Assembly: GCA_028554755.1 (NCBI GenBank)
Contig: JAPTOF010000015.1
Coordinates: 2,108,001-2,172,000, forward strand
Direction: 5' to 3'
DNA length: 64,000 nucleotides
From: Cordia subcordata
Lineage: Eukaryota; Streptophyta; Magnoliopsida; Boraginales; Cordiaceae
Part shown: in pieces, positions 11,205 to 22,905 of the stretch
Layout: every line of letters starts with the position of its first letter
How positions within the stretch are numbered: position 1 is the first letter of the stretch
Made by a program: the position numbers and the translations under genes
Notes under the pieces: model-generated
Told to the model about the DNA's origin: nothing
The model's input: the letters and a program-made list of their open reading frames with translations, nothing else
The model's database searches: none

Positions 11205-11962
11205 TGTTAGCATTGTCGCTTTACTTCTATATGTTTTGATGATAAATTGTCAAAGATATCTGATATACATGTATATATGATTGATATGTGAGATGAATGA
11301 TTGATATATGTGATGAATGATCAATAAATGAGATGAGTGATTGATATATGCGATGAATGATGAATTTATATGATGAATGATTGATATATGTGATGAAAAA
11401 CTGATATATGTGTCAATAAGTGATTGATGTATGATGAAGGATGATTAGTGATAAATGGTGGTGAATGTTTTATCATGGGTTTCAATCTTATTAATCTACT
11501 ATTGAGTTGGCATAACGATTGAACACAGTATAAGATCAATGATGATTCTTGAGCCTATATGAGCTATCGATGTTACTAATGTGATTAATAAGTTCCGGAG
11601 CTATTGAAGAATCTATGTGCCTCGGAAGAAAATCATCTGTCACTGAAGACATCAAGTTAATGTGATAAAAAGTTTGCTCTTTGAAGACTTGAAAAGGTAT
11701 GATGACATAAGGATGGAGATAAAAGACATAAGCGGTGTGGATGTAGACGTGTTTTGTAAGGTTGCCTTGCTTATATTCTTCTTGTCTTCATTTGGCTTGT
11801 TGCTTATGACAATATATGCTCTAAAAATGCTTCTTGATTTTTCGAAGTCCTTACAAATTAAAAATCATTTTTCAAACTTGTTTTACTATTATTTAAGCGT
11901 GGACTAAAGTGATTCTTGGCACAACTCAAAATCTATCGTAAGGAGAGGACTTTTGGGCAACA
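11205..11962 (+). repeat. 3' LTR of the SIRE-like copia element
   Basis: Starts TGTTAGCATTGTCGC right after the purine tract and appears to end at ...GGGCAACA (11962), just before the terminal sequence of an Athila LTR read on the other strand. The length of about 758 bp is plausible for the family. The right end is an inference because the 5' LTR is not in the window for comparison. Confidence 0.6.
11270..11440. repeat. Minisatellite of about 20 bp inside the SIRE-like LTR
   Basis: Seven or so degenerate copies of a unit close to 'gatgaatgattgatatatgt' follow one another. Neighbouring units differ by a few bases and small indels. It lies within the first 240 bp of the LTR, i.e. in U3. Confidence 0.8.
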
Positions 11963-11965
11963 AGA

Positions 11966-12074
11966 TGGTGATTGCTATTTTGTGCACAAGCCTTAAATAG
12001 CCGCAAGTGCACGGGTCATCTATAGTATAGTGTGTAAGTGTGGGGTTGAATCGATGGGGAAGCCAAACGTGTAT
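11966..12074 (-). repeat. Terminal piece of the element 2 LTR (U5 end)
   Basis: Read on the minus strand it matches the last roughly 110 bp of the element 3 5' LTR, including gctatttaaggcttgt (reference gctatttaggcttgt) near its end, and closes in CA at 11966. It is separated from the rest of its LTR by the solo LTR at 12075. Confidence 0.75.
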
Positions 12075-12375
12075 TGATGTGCTTTGATTGGGTATGTGTT
12101 TGTATTACATTTTTTTATATAATTTAGAGCTATTATAAGCATATATAGTGGCACTAATATAGTACATTTGCTAGAGATAAGCTTAAGCAAAGATAATTGT
12201 ACATATATGAGTTTGGTAGATAAATGCTACATTAATTACTTAATTTCGTGATTTAGGTGAGACTTAGGTTGAAAACGAGGATTCCATGATAAAGGATGAT
12301 GAAGATAAAAGGTGTAAAGGTCATGGGGAAGAGGTCGGAAGCAAAGACGACGAAGATTGAAGCAATAAAGAAGAA

Positions 12376-12578
12376 CCGGTCTACCCCCAAAGCCTGCCAG
12401 CTGACCGGCTAGGTTAGTCGGTAATTCCAAAACACAGAAGGGCGTGCCAACCATGCTAACCGGCTGACTGGTACGGTGAGCCGACAACTCCAGAGAGCAT
12501 ATTCTAGAACTGGTAGATCCTCCCCATCTACCGACCAGTCGGTAAGGTCAATCGGTAGTGACACTAAGGCTATAAATA
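12376..12578 (+). promoter_or_regulatory. U3 core: degenerate palindrome cluster and TATA box
   Basis: Several degenerate halves of CCGGTCGACCGG (for example gctgaccggct near 12400 and accgaccagtcggt near 12530) precede TATAAATA at 12571-12578. The R region with 'ttgtacaag' and 'gctaggatgg' lies 180-200 bp downstream. Confidence 0.55.
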
Positions 12579-13331
12579 GGACCTAATGTTTCAGCACTTG
12601 GGGAATCAACTCACACACACTTCGCACCCACTTCTTACACACTTAACCATAATTCTGATCCACCTCACATACACTTTCTCACATATTTCCTACTTGGATT
12701 CAAGCTTGTTTAGAGGGATTTAACAATTTTGGAGTGAGGATTTACTCAAATTTTGTACAAGGAAAAGCTAGGATGGAAGGAAAGTGTCATAATCGCTTTT
12801 TCATCCTATTTTTATTTATGTTTGAGTAGATTAGATTAGGGTGATTTAGCTTATGTAATGGGCTGATTTTATACTCTATGTTATGGGATTTTCATGGCTT
12901 ATATATGCATACATTGTTCTTTATATTAATGACTTTTACTCAATACATGTTTGTATGTTTGATTAAATGCCTAGATGAGTAGTATGTATATCAATTGGAG
13001 TTTGTTTGCTACAGAACATATCTAATCCACCTAATATTCATGTCTATATATTTATTAATGGATCGTATGAAGTGGGTTTGTTATGTTCATGTCAATGTGA
13101 GTATAAACATGTTTTAGAGTGAATATAACTCCAATCTTGCCTATATGTTGATACCCAACTGCTAATAATGGTGTAAATCAAACATGATGATGCTTTGCTA
13201 GTGAATAGGTCCACTTATTCATAACACCTTGGCCTAGAACATGTAGGATTGTGTTTATTAGACATCATACCACTATTGTGAACCTTAGAATGATGGTGCA
13301 CAACTTAGGACTATCTTAGATTGAGTCCCCT

Positions 13332-13414
13332 TTAGCTTTAGATCCAGCTAATAATAGTCCGGATAAGTTTAATCGAACTTAGAGGCACTAAGTCTTAGCT
13401 TTAAACCCAGCCAA
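13332..13414 (+). other. Two copies of the LTR stem-loop motif
   Basis: Copy 1 (13332-13351) is TTAGCT-TTAGATCC-AGCTAA with a perfect 6-bp stem. Copy 2 (13395-13414) is TTAGCT-TTAAACCC-AGCCAA with one A-C mismatch. Both lie about 760-840 bp downstream of the TATA box, so they should be transcribed. Confidence 0.65.
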
Positions 13415-13529
13415 CATTTTAGGTACTAGGGTAGGTTCACTCTTGGTCACCTAGGAAGCTAGTTAGTCACTTCTAAGACCCTAAGTCATAAGGACCATGC
13501 TGTAACTCTAGGAGGCGCCACCTAGGGAC

Positions 13530-13546
13530 GGACTCGTACCGAGTCC
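13530..13546 (+). other. Hairpin GGACTCG-TAC-CGAGTCC in the LTR
   Basis: A perfect 7-bp stem with a 3-base loop. The same hairpin occurs on the opposite strand at 14403-14419 in the other LTR copy, and a decayed version lies near 38455 in element 3. Confidence 0.65.
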
Positions 13547-14402
13547 TAGGGAGGAATTAGGACACTAGTTAGTAACCTAGTTAAGAGCAACTGATAATTA
13601 TGAGATCCTCTGTGATCCTATACCATTTGAGTCTTGAATCACCTATTAACAACTAAAAGTCACCCTATCCTATTCCATTTGTTAATTCCCTCTAGATAGT
13701 TTATTTCTCCACTTTTTATTCCCATAGTGTAGCTTTATTTCCAGTATTTAAAGCTCCCATAAATCCAAAAACCCTGAAAAAATGGTTGGTTTAGGTTTTC
13801 TCTTAGGCACTTTCTAGGACACACACATAGAATCCATTCCATAAAATAACTTAAACGTGGTTCGACACTCGTTCTCACACATACTACACTACACCGATAT
13901 ATGCACTTGTGGGTCTTTAGGGCTTAGAGACATTATATATGGTGTCTTAAGCTACGCGTGTCCTAAAAGCTATTTGTTGAGACCTAACCTACAATGTTTT
14001 TAGGGGGTTTTTGGTTCAAAGGGTGATTAGGAAAGGTAAATCTAACCCAAAGGCAAGAAACTAAAAGGCAATGTACATGTGAAATGGGGGAATCAAGCGA
14101 TTTAAGAGGATTCTAATGTTGAACACGAAGGACTAGGGTGATTACGTGTTGCAAATGTGTGATTACTACTTCTTGTTAGGGTTTCTTGATGGGTTACACT
14201 AAGTGCTCTCATCTAGATCTTTAATTAGCCTCCTAATTGGTACCCTCACTTCAGTGCAGGTCCATACCTAGGTGAGGACTCCTAGAGCTACAGTGTGGTC
14301 TTTATGACTTAAGAATTAGGGCTAGCTAATAGGGTTCTAGGTGACTTAGATCGATCTAACCCTAGCACTTAATCCACTAATTAGTTGCCTAATCTATCCC
14401 TA

Positions 14403-14540
14403 GGACTCGGTGCGAGTCCGTCCCCAAATGTCGTCTACTTAGAGCTATAGTGCGTTACGGTAGACTAAGTAGTCTTCCTAAGATAACTAAGGTCAACTAA
14501 ACCTACTTAGACACCTACTGGCTGGATTTAAAGCCAAAGG
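14403..14540 (-). other. Two stem-loop motifs in the element 2 LTR
   Basis: 14403-14419 folds as GGACTCG-CAC-CGAGTCC (minus strand). 14540-14519 holds the TTGGCT-TTAAATCC-AGCCA motif with a 5-bp stem. Confidence 0.6.
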
Positions 14541-15230
14541 GGACTCGACCAAGACTAGTTACTAATTGTGCACTATCGGTAGCATTAGAATAGCAGGAAT
14601 TGACATTTAAGCGCAAAGCAAACACATCTAAGGCAAGGCATTCAAGAATATTCTGGTATATTCTGTTACTAAGCACTTGGACATACTTAGATTACACCTG
14701 ACATGTATCAATGGAAGATATTTATGTTATTAAGTATGCAAACATACACAGAGACATGTATATAAGCATAGTAGAGTTCAATGTACATAGGAAAATTCAT
14801 TGAGACATTTCAACAAACACATAGACATGTGCGTAAAATGGACTTCAAAACCTTATGCACAAGCATATATATATATATATATATTCAAATCCATCAAGTA
14901 CCCATAACAATATTGTAATAATCATTTATAATACAAGAGAAAATCATCCTACGTAGCTCTAATCATACATAAATTAACTTGGGATAAAAGAAAGATACCC
15001 TCCTATCGAAAGCCATGCTTTACAATCCAAGAGCTATGCCTAATCCTTGTGTTTGGTCCTTTTAGAGGCTTGACTCCTAGTGTTAAATATGTTTAGAAGT
15101 GTGTGCCTGAGATGAGATTAGGTGGATTTATGGTTTAGGGAAATGGGTGTGTGAAAATAATGGGTGTTCTCTCTCAAACATTGCCAAAAAATGTTACTTA
15201 AATAGAGTTGAAATCGTGCTGGGCCGGGGG

Positions 15231-15235
15231 AGCAG
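15231..15235. repeat. Target-site duplication AGCAG, left copy, of copia element 1
   Basis: AGCAG directly precedes the TGTTGGG start of the LTR and recurs at 24444-24448 directly after its ...CAGCA end. Joining the flanks restores a continuous GC-rich Athila U3. Confidence 0.8.
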
Positions 15236-16785
15236 TGTTGGGAATGGTGTCTTAAAGTCAGTTGTCTATCGTAGACTTCGTACTGATTTGTACATGAATC
15301 ATCTCATTTTCAGCCTTATGTCATATCGTACATATTCTCTTTAATTGTTAGATCATGACGTAGTCCTTAGGATGATCTAATAAGGCTATGTGAATGAAAG
15401 ATAGCTCGATCGTCCTAAAAACTTAGTTTGTAACCAAATCATAAAATTGATACTAGGACATCAATTCTATCGAGCATAGGTTATAGTGGATCACATGAGT
15501 TGGTTATCCTCATGACTAAGTGGTGTGAAGACACTAGTGTGACCCACGGTAAGGTATGGAGACACGTTCACTGAACATGACTCTGTTACAAGCATCCTAT
15601 GGTATGTATCCTACTATCAAAGGATTGCTTGTAGTGCATATGAATGTCGTATTCCCTTAGACCTGAGACAACCGTAAAGACTTGTGGATTACTCCCCAAG
15701 CTTTGGTACCGGACTGTCCAGATTTCTAATCCGGTGATGAAAGGCTGCTAGGTGTGGGCAAGTGCCTCGAGGTCAATGTGTAGGTCAAGATAGAATTGAC
15801 TGCTCCGGGTATTAGAAGAATGATATTCTGCCTTGTCCTAATACATTAAGACTTTGGCCAAAGCTTTCTGTGTGATGTAGCATGTGGTTACGTCATGATG
15901 AGTCATGAGGAGATTAGGACTTGATATGGAATAACTGATTAGGGGTTTGACAGTTTACCATGTCTCTAAGGTTATTTTGGAATATAGAGGGTCATAGGAA
16001 ATCCACCATAGTACCCAGGTTCTTTGAATATTGTCTTGCAACCATTCGGCTTATTTGGACGTCGAGAACCATTGCTAGACGGTATCATCGATTAGTATAA
16101 GAGTAGTTTTTATATTACCGGTTTAAGTTTGAACCTATGAAGTCACGCATATGGTTGGAAATTAGTTGGAGGATTGACCCTACTATAATAATGTCGGTCA
16201 CGTTTAATTATGGATTAAATGTGTTGTTATTTAATTATGAATTAAATAATATTATAAGTAATTAATATTATAGACGTTTAATTGAAAATTAAATATTATA
16301 ATGTTTAATTACTTATTACGAGTCACAAAATTAATTTTTGATTATGTCTAGCTAGCACTAGACATATGGATCAGAATTAATTCACGAGCTATTATTTATA
16401 AATTAAATATGGATTTAATTTAAGCTTAATATGGATTTTAGAAATCTATAATTTTAAGCCCAAAGAGTTGGACTTATTGGGTTGTGGGAATGGGCTTTAC
16501 AAAAAGCCCAAATCTCTTTATATAAGGAGAGTTTCTCATTATTTTGTACGATGGTTTTTGAGAAAACCTAATCATAGTTGTTAGAACTCTCTCCCAAAAC
16601 CCGAACCTAAAAATTAGCCTCATCCCACTAGTTTTTGTTGGCGTGAAGAAGAAGAGCTCAACGCTTCTGCAAGACAAAGCTTTTAGCGCAAGAATTACGA
16701 GGTAATTGTAAATCTCAAAAAAAAAAATTAATTCAAGAGCTTGATCCTGCACGTGGAAATCTTGGGAAAATTGCGATATATATGC
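15236..16785 (+). repeat. 5' LTR of copia 1
   Basis: Starts TGTTGGGAATGG. The alignment with the 3' LTR continues to about 16770 (gatcctgcacgtggaaa) and then fades, so the right end is approximate. No convincing methionine-tRNA primer site (TGGTATCAGAGC-like) is seen just after it; the nearest candidate is a weak 'ctgatatcattgag' near 16888. Confidence 0.75.
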
Positions 16786-16984
16786 CTAGATTAAACACGT
16801 TTTCTTTGCAACCCGTATGTTGTTTCTTTTCATACCTTAATGGGAAATTGAATGTGAAAGTTCTACGTAATTCAAATTTCATTGCTTGCTGATATCATTG
16901 AGTTGCATATTATATTGTTTATGATGTAAGGCCATGTAGATGGTCTTGTGATCATGTGAGAAATATATGATGCAGATTAATTGT

Positions 16985-16985
<1 letters not shown>

Positions 16986-17020
<35 letters not shown>
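16986..17020. repeat. TA/TG microsatellite
   Basis: A run of about 12 TA units followed by a short TG and TTTA run in the copia 1 leader. Confidence 0.85.
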
Positions 17021-17044
17021 ATTTATTTATTTATTAGTTTCAAA

Positions 17045-17250
17045 ATTTCTCGTCAAGATTATTGTCTCACAGCAATTGATTTTTCTAGGCTTGTCATCAA
17101 GATTGTGCTTTGACAACAATTAACTATTATTTTTATTTTTCCTCAGATTTCTTGTCAAGATTGCTATTTGAGAGCAATTAATTTTTATGAAAGTAAATTG
17201 TAGATTTGCCATTGAGATTACTGTTTGATCGCAATTAATTTTTATTAAAA
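17045..17250 (+). repeat. Tandem repeat of about 55 bp in the copia 1 leader
   Basis: Four degenerate units follow the pattern 'cttgtcaagattgctgtttga-agcaattaatttttat'. A TA/TG microsatellite (16986-17020) lies just upstream. Non-coding. Confidence 0.7.
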
Positions 17251-18289
17251 ATAATAATTCCACGTGAGTTGATTGGCATATTCAACGTTCAGTTTTTGTG
17301 CAAGTAATCGTTATGGTCTTTTGACTATTTTATGGATGACTAAAGGCCATTTTTTAATCAAATAATAATAATCAGAATTGGCTTATGCTTTGAAATAAAA
17401 CTGATAGCATTTCGTAGTTGGTGGCGTTTACATCTTAGATGTTTCTGTTTTGGCAATGGCTGTACTGAGTAAACTTCTATGAGGTTGGGTCTGACGTAAC
17501 CACCTCAAACTAAAATTAGGATCCAAATGGTTTGGGTCCAGATCTAGGTAATGGATCAATTTCTTATTAAATTACCTTTTTGCATTTTTTTATTCATTGT
17601 TTTGGGCGAATGTATATCGTGGTGCTCTCAAAATTAGTAGGACTAATTTCGTAAGGGACCTTTTACCATTTATAAGGCATATTTTGTTAATGGGATTAAA
17701 AGGGCTGCTGGCATTTTGGGCTCTAATGCATAAAAGTTAGGCCTTGTTTTTAGAGTCTAGACCAAATTGTTTCTTTGAGTTTTGGACTAATCCGATTGGA
17801 CCATATGTTCTTAAAGTTACCTAGGGCTTTTAGTTGGGTGGGGTTAGACCTGACCTGATATCTTTTGGGCTTGTGTCTGACCCACCTATTGTATTTGAGC
17901 ATCCTATGGGGTTTCGGGCTGTTTTATATTTGGGCTTTATTTTTTGATTGGGTCACTTTATTAAATATTAGTTTAATAAGGAAATATTTTAGGCCGTTGT
18001 AAACAGGATTTAATTAGTTGGACTAACTAAAATCTATGTTGGCCCAGAAAAATTTGAAATGAATGTCATTTTAAATTAGGAATTGATAAATAGGTTTTTC
18101 AAATTTCCTTGAGTTAAATAAGTTTGTTATTGAACTTTGGCCCTAATTAAACATTAGATATTTATAAATAATCCTAATTGATAAATCGTTTATTGATTTT
18201 CTTTTCAGTCATTTTATTTGATAAATTGACTTTATCTCATAAAATAAATATAAGATACTTATTTTGGAACCTGTGTATTTAAAAAATTT

Positions 18290-18975
18290 CAATTTGAAAC
18301 CCTATTTGTTTGAAATATGTTTTAATTAATTGGACTTGGTTCCAAATTTTTTTGGAAAACTTGTTTTTCACTCCAATTATTTTTGATGAATGGGTTCCAA
18401 TAATTAGACATATATCCTTTGATATGTCAAAAGTTCGTTTTGACCCCAATTAATTTTTAATATTGTTTTAATTAATTGGGTAAGTCATTAATTTGCCAAA
18501 ATTTTGTTTTTGACCCCAATTAATTTGAAAGTAGTTCTAAGTAATTGGATAATAACCCAAAATTCGTCAAAATTGAAATTTTGACGCCAATTAATTTAAG
18601 AGGAGTTTTAATTAATTGGCAAAGGCCCGTTAATGAGTAAAAAATCAATTAACTAAAACTCTTTTTTTAATTAATTGGGGTCAAAATTATTAATTGGGGT
18701 CAAAATTATAATTTTGACCCAAATTAATTTAAAAAAGAGTTTTAGTTAATTGAGTTAGCCCTTTAGTTGGTCAAAATAGTGATTTTGACCCAGTTAATTA
18801 GAAAAGGGTTTTTAACTAATTGAATAACGTCCAAAAGTTGGTCAAAATTAGATTTTGACTCTAATAAATTTAAAATGAAGTTTTAATTAATTGGAAACCT
18901 CCTAATTAGTCAAAATAGAGATTTTGACCCCAATTAATTTATAAGGAGTTTTAATTAATTGGAAAGATTGATTTA
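18290..18975 (+). repeat. About ten units of a 70-bp stem-loop array in the copia 1 leader
   Basis: The word ttttgac recurs at 18438, 18508, 18579, 18712, 18783, 18853 and 18922, i.e. every 69-71 bases with one disturbed unit near 18645 that contains an inverted piece. Two earlier decayed units start near 18298 and 18368. Most units can form GGTCAAAAT...ATTTTGACC and also pair CCAATTAATT with AATTAATTGG. The unit at 18569-18590 has its outer pair swapped from G-C to C-G. A shorter version lies in copia 2 at 31740-31960. Confidence 0.8.
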
Positions 18976-20989
18976 ATATGATTAAATCGATCCAATGATT
19001 TTGCGATAAATATCATGAAATCATTGTTGCCTTTTTATGATGTATGACATATTTTGGTGTGGTTATGGACTTGCATTTCATGCATATTATTACATGTTTG
19101 GTTATCCATTATGGTAGTTGTTTTGGAATTAAATTGGGCCTGCGAGCCCAGCCTTCTCTGATTCTGGTTGTAATCTCTTCTCCTAAGTGAAGTATCCCTT
19201 CCTTTTAGAAGGATTTCTTCTTTTAGTTAATGTAATTAGTAGTTAAAGCGTGATCAAGACAAGGAGATGAAGACCAAGAACTAGAAGCCCCGGCCCAATC
19301 CAAGTTTCCCAGTATTAACAGATAATAACGTTACTTGCATGATAGAGTGGCCCATGATCGCTCTAGTAGGCCATACTAGGAAAAGCCTATAACCACCCAC
19401 ATGTGCTTATATGTGTTGATATATGTTTATGTATTGTTTTGTATGCCAAATGTGATTAATTACCTGGATTAATTAGTGGGTTTGGCTATTAAAACAAATG
19501 CACTAATTATCTCTAGAAAATCCTCTAAATTATTAGGTTCATTAAGTGATTAGACATAGAGATGCTCAAATCATTGCCTCCCATTAAAGTAAATAATAAT
19601 GGGACCAATGTTCTAATATATGTTGGAGCTTTTATTGGAATATTGGGATTATTATTCACTATATGAAGCCCTTGGAATCCTTTCAGACTTATGAGCAGGT
19701 TGGCCGACCTCAGTCAGGCTTGTTCATTGGGCTTCGAGGAAGACCTTAGGAGTTCATGTTAATGGTTTGACCTAACTAAGCTTTTCAGTGAAGGACCCCA
19801 GTCCTGCTGATGAGGTGCTTGGGGTAAAATTGACTACTGAGAGTTATTTGGAGAAGCAATTTGTTATGAACCTACCAAGCAGTATCCATAGGTAGGCTGA
19901 CCTCAGTCAGGCTTACGTACAACTATTGTGGATCTCAGTACCCACTAATGGGATTTGGATTGATTCATATACAATTGCATATTTACATTCGTTTTGTTTG
20001 TTATTTGCTTCTATAAATCTCAATATGTTATAGATATATTACTATTAGATGGTGATATTGTTAATCACGATCATAAATGTATTTTGTATGTTCTAAACAA
20101 ACTCGGCATAAGAGAAACCAATTAGCTATGGAATGTCGAATGATCATCAATTAGTTGATGAGGTATAAGGTCTGCAATGAAAGATTGTCTTCATAGTGGA
20201 AAGTATGCATGATAGCTTATAGATCTACATTCAAAAGTTGGATAAGCACGCCTACACATTTGATGGCATAGAGGGACATAAAGATCTAATATACTGTCTT
20301 TGACACTCAGTTAAGGGATGGAAATTCTATATAATGTACAAGACAGAATAGATTGAGAAGCATATGTCACATGACTACTTTCTTTAAGAAGATAATCAAG
20401 TATATTATTCTCGTCCCTCAATAATCACCTTCCTTCTTGAAATGGTTCAACACATGCAAGTCAATTGTTGACTAGAATAGACTTTTTGAGTTGCTAGGGA
20501 TCTTTTAGCAAGATAATTAGCTTCAAGAGAGAACATTATTTCAGTGGGAGGTAGTTCATCCATTAATTACTAAATAAGGTTTAGAATCCCACTAGTAGTA
20601 GCAAGTGGTTCACGCGCGATATGTCTCTGAATATCTAGAAGAAGAAGAGTCTTTAAAGTCTAGTGTTATTAAATCCCAAAAGACTAAACATTGCAAGTGG
20701 TTACTTTATGAGGTATGTATATGATAACACCTTGCAAAATCAGTTGATCCTACTAGCTTTGTATAAGTTACAAACAGTCCCCATAACTTGTTATAGTGCA
20801 ACTGTTGACTAGTAGAGATAAACATGATACTAATGTTATTATAAATAATGTTATTATCATGCATTGTAAACTAAAATAAGCTTATCCTTCTAGCATAGTG
20901 TATGTTAGTCAGGATAATATGATTCTATGATCTGGTCATAGAAACAAATATCTTTCAAGTAAGTCTTTCGTTTGCCCAGAAGAGAATAA
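18976..20989 (+). other. Copia 1 leader remainder and unrecognisable gag region
   Basis: 19120-19330 and 19500-19980 match the leader of copia 2 (minus strand 31570-31380 and 31140-30760). The word gacctcagtcaggct occurs twice (near 19711 and 19902), as do relatives in copia 2. Gag should lie near 20090-20900, but no convincing frame or zinc knuckle was found. Confidence 0.55.
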
Positions 20990-22900
20990 AAAGCTTACAT
21001 AATGGACTCCTAATACTTTACCATAATTGAATGGTTTGTTAGAAAGGAGAAATCAAACAATGTTGGACATAGTTTGATCCATTATGTAACTTATGGTTTT
21101 GATCATATTCTTTGGATGTATATTTGAGACATATACTTAAGTGCTGAGCTACAACATTTGGCAAGTCAGCGGATAAGATACCATATAAGATATGGTGTGA
21201 TAGTAAGCTGTACACTTCTATCGAAGGGTCAAGGACATGTTTAACATACATCAAGTATATTTTCATTGACAAGTGAGAATTGAAGTTTGTTACGTGTTTG
21301 AAAGATTTCCTAGAAAGTCTAGTAAGTTCAACTTCTACAAAGGTGGTGCATAATTAGTATTCATTAACCTCAAAGGAATATTTTCAAGAAAGAATTTCTT
21401 AAACAAGATTCCCTATGAGCTCGATGAAGTTCCAAATAAAAGGATATAACACTAACAGTTGAACATACAAAACAAGATAAGATTAGGAACCAAATCTTGG
21501 GCCTATTAAAGAAGCATCACTTAGGTGATTTGGTAAGGTACCACGTCTAATGGAAAAGTGTTAAATCCTTATCCAAGGCAGAAATTCCGTTGAACTATTA
21601 GAGAACAATGTGAATTCGATCACTTGTCAAGATGCTGGATAGAGGCATAACTCTGAGAACTTGCTTCATCTGGGACAACCTTTCAAGAGACCAAAAGTGT
21701 CAACACTGTGTGGACATTGGTTGGCTCACATACTGGGTAAGACTCGTAGTGTGAAAAATGGTTCATGAAGGGGTTTTAATAGGTTGAGATCTACAATGCC
21801 TAACATGTTGTTAGGAGAACTTGTGAATGTTGTAGTTTGACTATGACAAGACATTTCCACTAATGGTGATGCTCAAATTCATCTGGATTATTCATGTATG
21901 AGATGCATGTATGCATCATGAAATCTAATCAGTAAGTGCCTAGAAGGCTTTCCTTCAAGGTGAGCTTAAGTTCTCATGTGTCTGACACAACTGAATAGTT
22001 CACGTACTGCCAACATTAAAGAGCGTATGCCTATTTGGCTCTTGAGTGGTTTTTTGCAAGTATTTTGGGTTAGCACTTATGTTTTGATAAAGTATCAAGA
22101 CATATGCCTTTTCTAAAGTTAAGAGTGCCTTAGTTTTGTTACTAGGCTAATGATGATGTAATTGTTTATAGTACAGTAATGTGGATGACATTTTTTATAC
22201 TATAAAATAGAAAAACTGTATCTATTATCTTTGTTCTCCATAAATGTTTTTAGAAACATATTCTATATGCTTGGATCACAATCTATATAGATAGATTAGG
22301 GAGATTACTAAGATTGGCCTAGTATGCATACATTAACTTCATGTTGGAATAGTCCAATATATTGAATTCTAGAAAAGGTTTCCAAGAATTCATTGTTCAA
22401 AAAAATAAACAAAATTTTGTTTGACAAATTTTTTTGAAAGGTATGTATGAGTAGAATCCTAATTGCTTAGACAATAAGGTATACTAGATACATTGTGTCA
22501 TGTATGAGGCCTCGTGAGGCTTACTCTCTTTGTATTGCTAATAGAAATCATCATGATCCCAACTAGGGGCGTTGGTAATTGGTGGAGATTATTCTTTAGC
22601 ACATTAAGTATGCAAGAATACCAATGGCTCGTTTATAGAGAATTTTGATTTGAAACTAGTTAGTTGGGCTAATTTTAAATTCTGGTCAAACAAAGACGAT
22701 AATCACAATATTTGAGAATATGTTTGCTAGAAGAGTCTTGAGCATACAATTGGATATTACCGCCTTTTTTAAACTATAGGCAATGATTTTTTGCAAATAA
22801 TGTATAACAAAGAATGTTATGCCAACTCCTTAGCTAAAGCCATCGGGATCATGAGAATATGAGTATAAGATGCAGATCTAACTGGCTTTAGTTCAAGTGA
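20990..22900 (+). pseudogene. Decayed copia pol: integrase, RT and RNase H traces
   Basis: Short traces can be read in shifting frames. Integrase: NGLLERRNQTMLDIV near 21030-21080 and a following stretch ending in a YKIWCD-like trace near 21190. RT: VNTVWTLVG near 21700, VEIYNA near 21790, and traces of the region before the YADD box near 21900-21960. RNase H: a CMRP trace near 22500 and a DPN..HW-like trace near 22560. Stops occur every few dozen codons. The polypurine-like 'caagtgagaga' at 22894-22904 abuts the 3' LTR. The order integrase before RT supports copia. Divergence is much higher than in copia 2. Confidence 0.7.
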
Positions 22901-22905
22901 GAGAT

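Larger units (their letters stand above)
9414..11962 (+). mobile_element. 3' part of a Ty1/copia element, SIRE/Maximus type
   Basis: It begins abruptly inside the RNase H domain, continues through a long post-pol region and a purine tract, and ends with an LTR starting TGTTAG. The pol end DIFTKPL followed by RFCMIRG, and the post-pol phrases 'gatgatgccaaaa(g)gggg' and 'catcatcaaaaaaggagag', match what is known of SIRE-type elements. The 5' half is missing. The left junction with Athila element 1 shows no target duplication. Athila element 2 begins immediately to the right, so the junction may be an insertion into or beside this LTR. Confidence 0.75.
12075..13932 (+). repeat. Solo Athila LTR inserted in the element 2 LTR
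   Basis: Begins TGATGTG and ends GAGACA, with all LTR modules in order: AT-rich start, palindrome-like cluster, TATA box, 'agctaggatgg' block, stem-loop motifs and 3' end. No internal region follows; instead the interrupted minus-strand LTR resumes at once. The 5-bp flanks TGTAT (12070-12074) and TATAT (13936-13940) differ at one base, so a target duplication is likely but not perfect. Solo LTRs arise by recombination between the two LTRs of one element. Confidence 0.8.
13936..15235 (-). repeat. Middle piece of the element 2 LTR
   Basis: The minus strand matches 37540-38780 of the element 3 LTR throughout, from CTCTATTTAAG (TATA-like, 15208-15198) through the stem-loop zone. It holds a TA microsatellite (14865-14884). 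It is bounded on one side by the copia 1 target duplication (15231-15235) and on the other by the solo LTR. Confidence 0.85.

Noticed and set aside
15147..15344. A 65-codon frame near 15.2 kb
   Set aside because: It crosses the junction between the Athila LTR and the copia 1 LTR.
18290..18975. A CRISPR-like array of regular repeats
   Set aside because: There are no unique spacers: the whole 70-base unit is repeated and degenerate, and the context is a plant retrotransposon leader.
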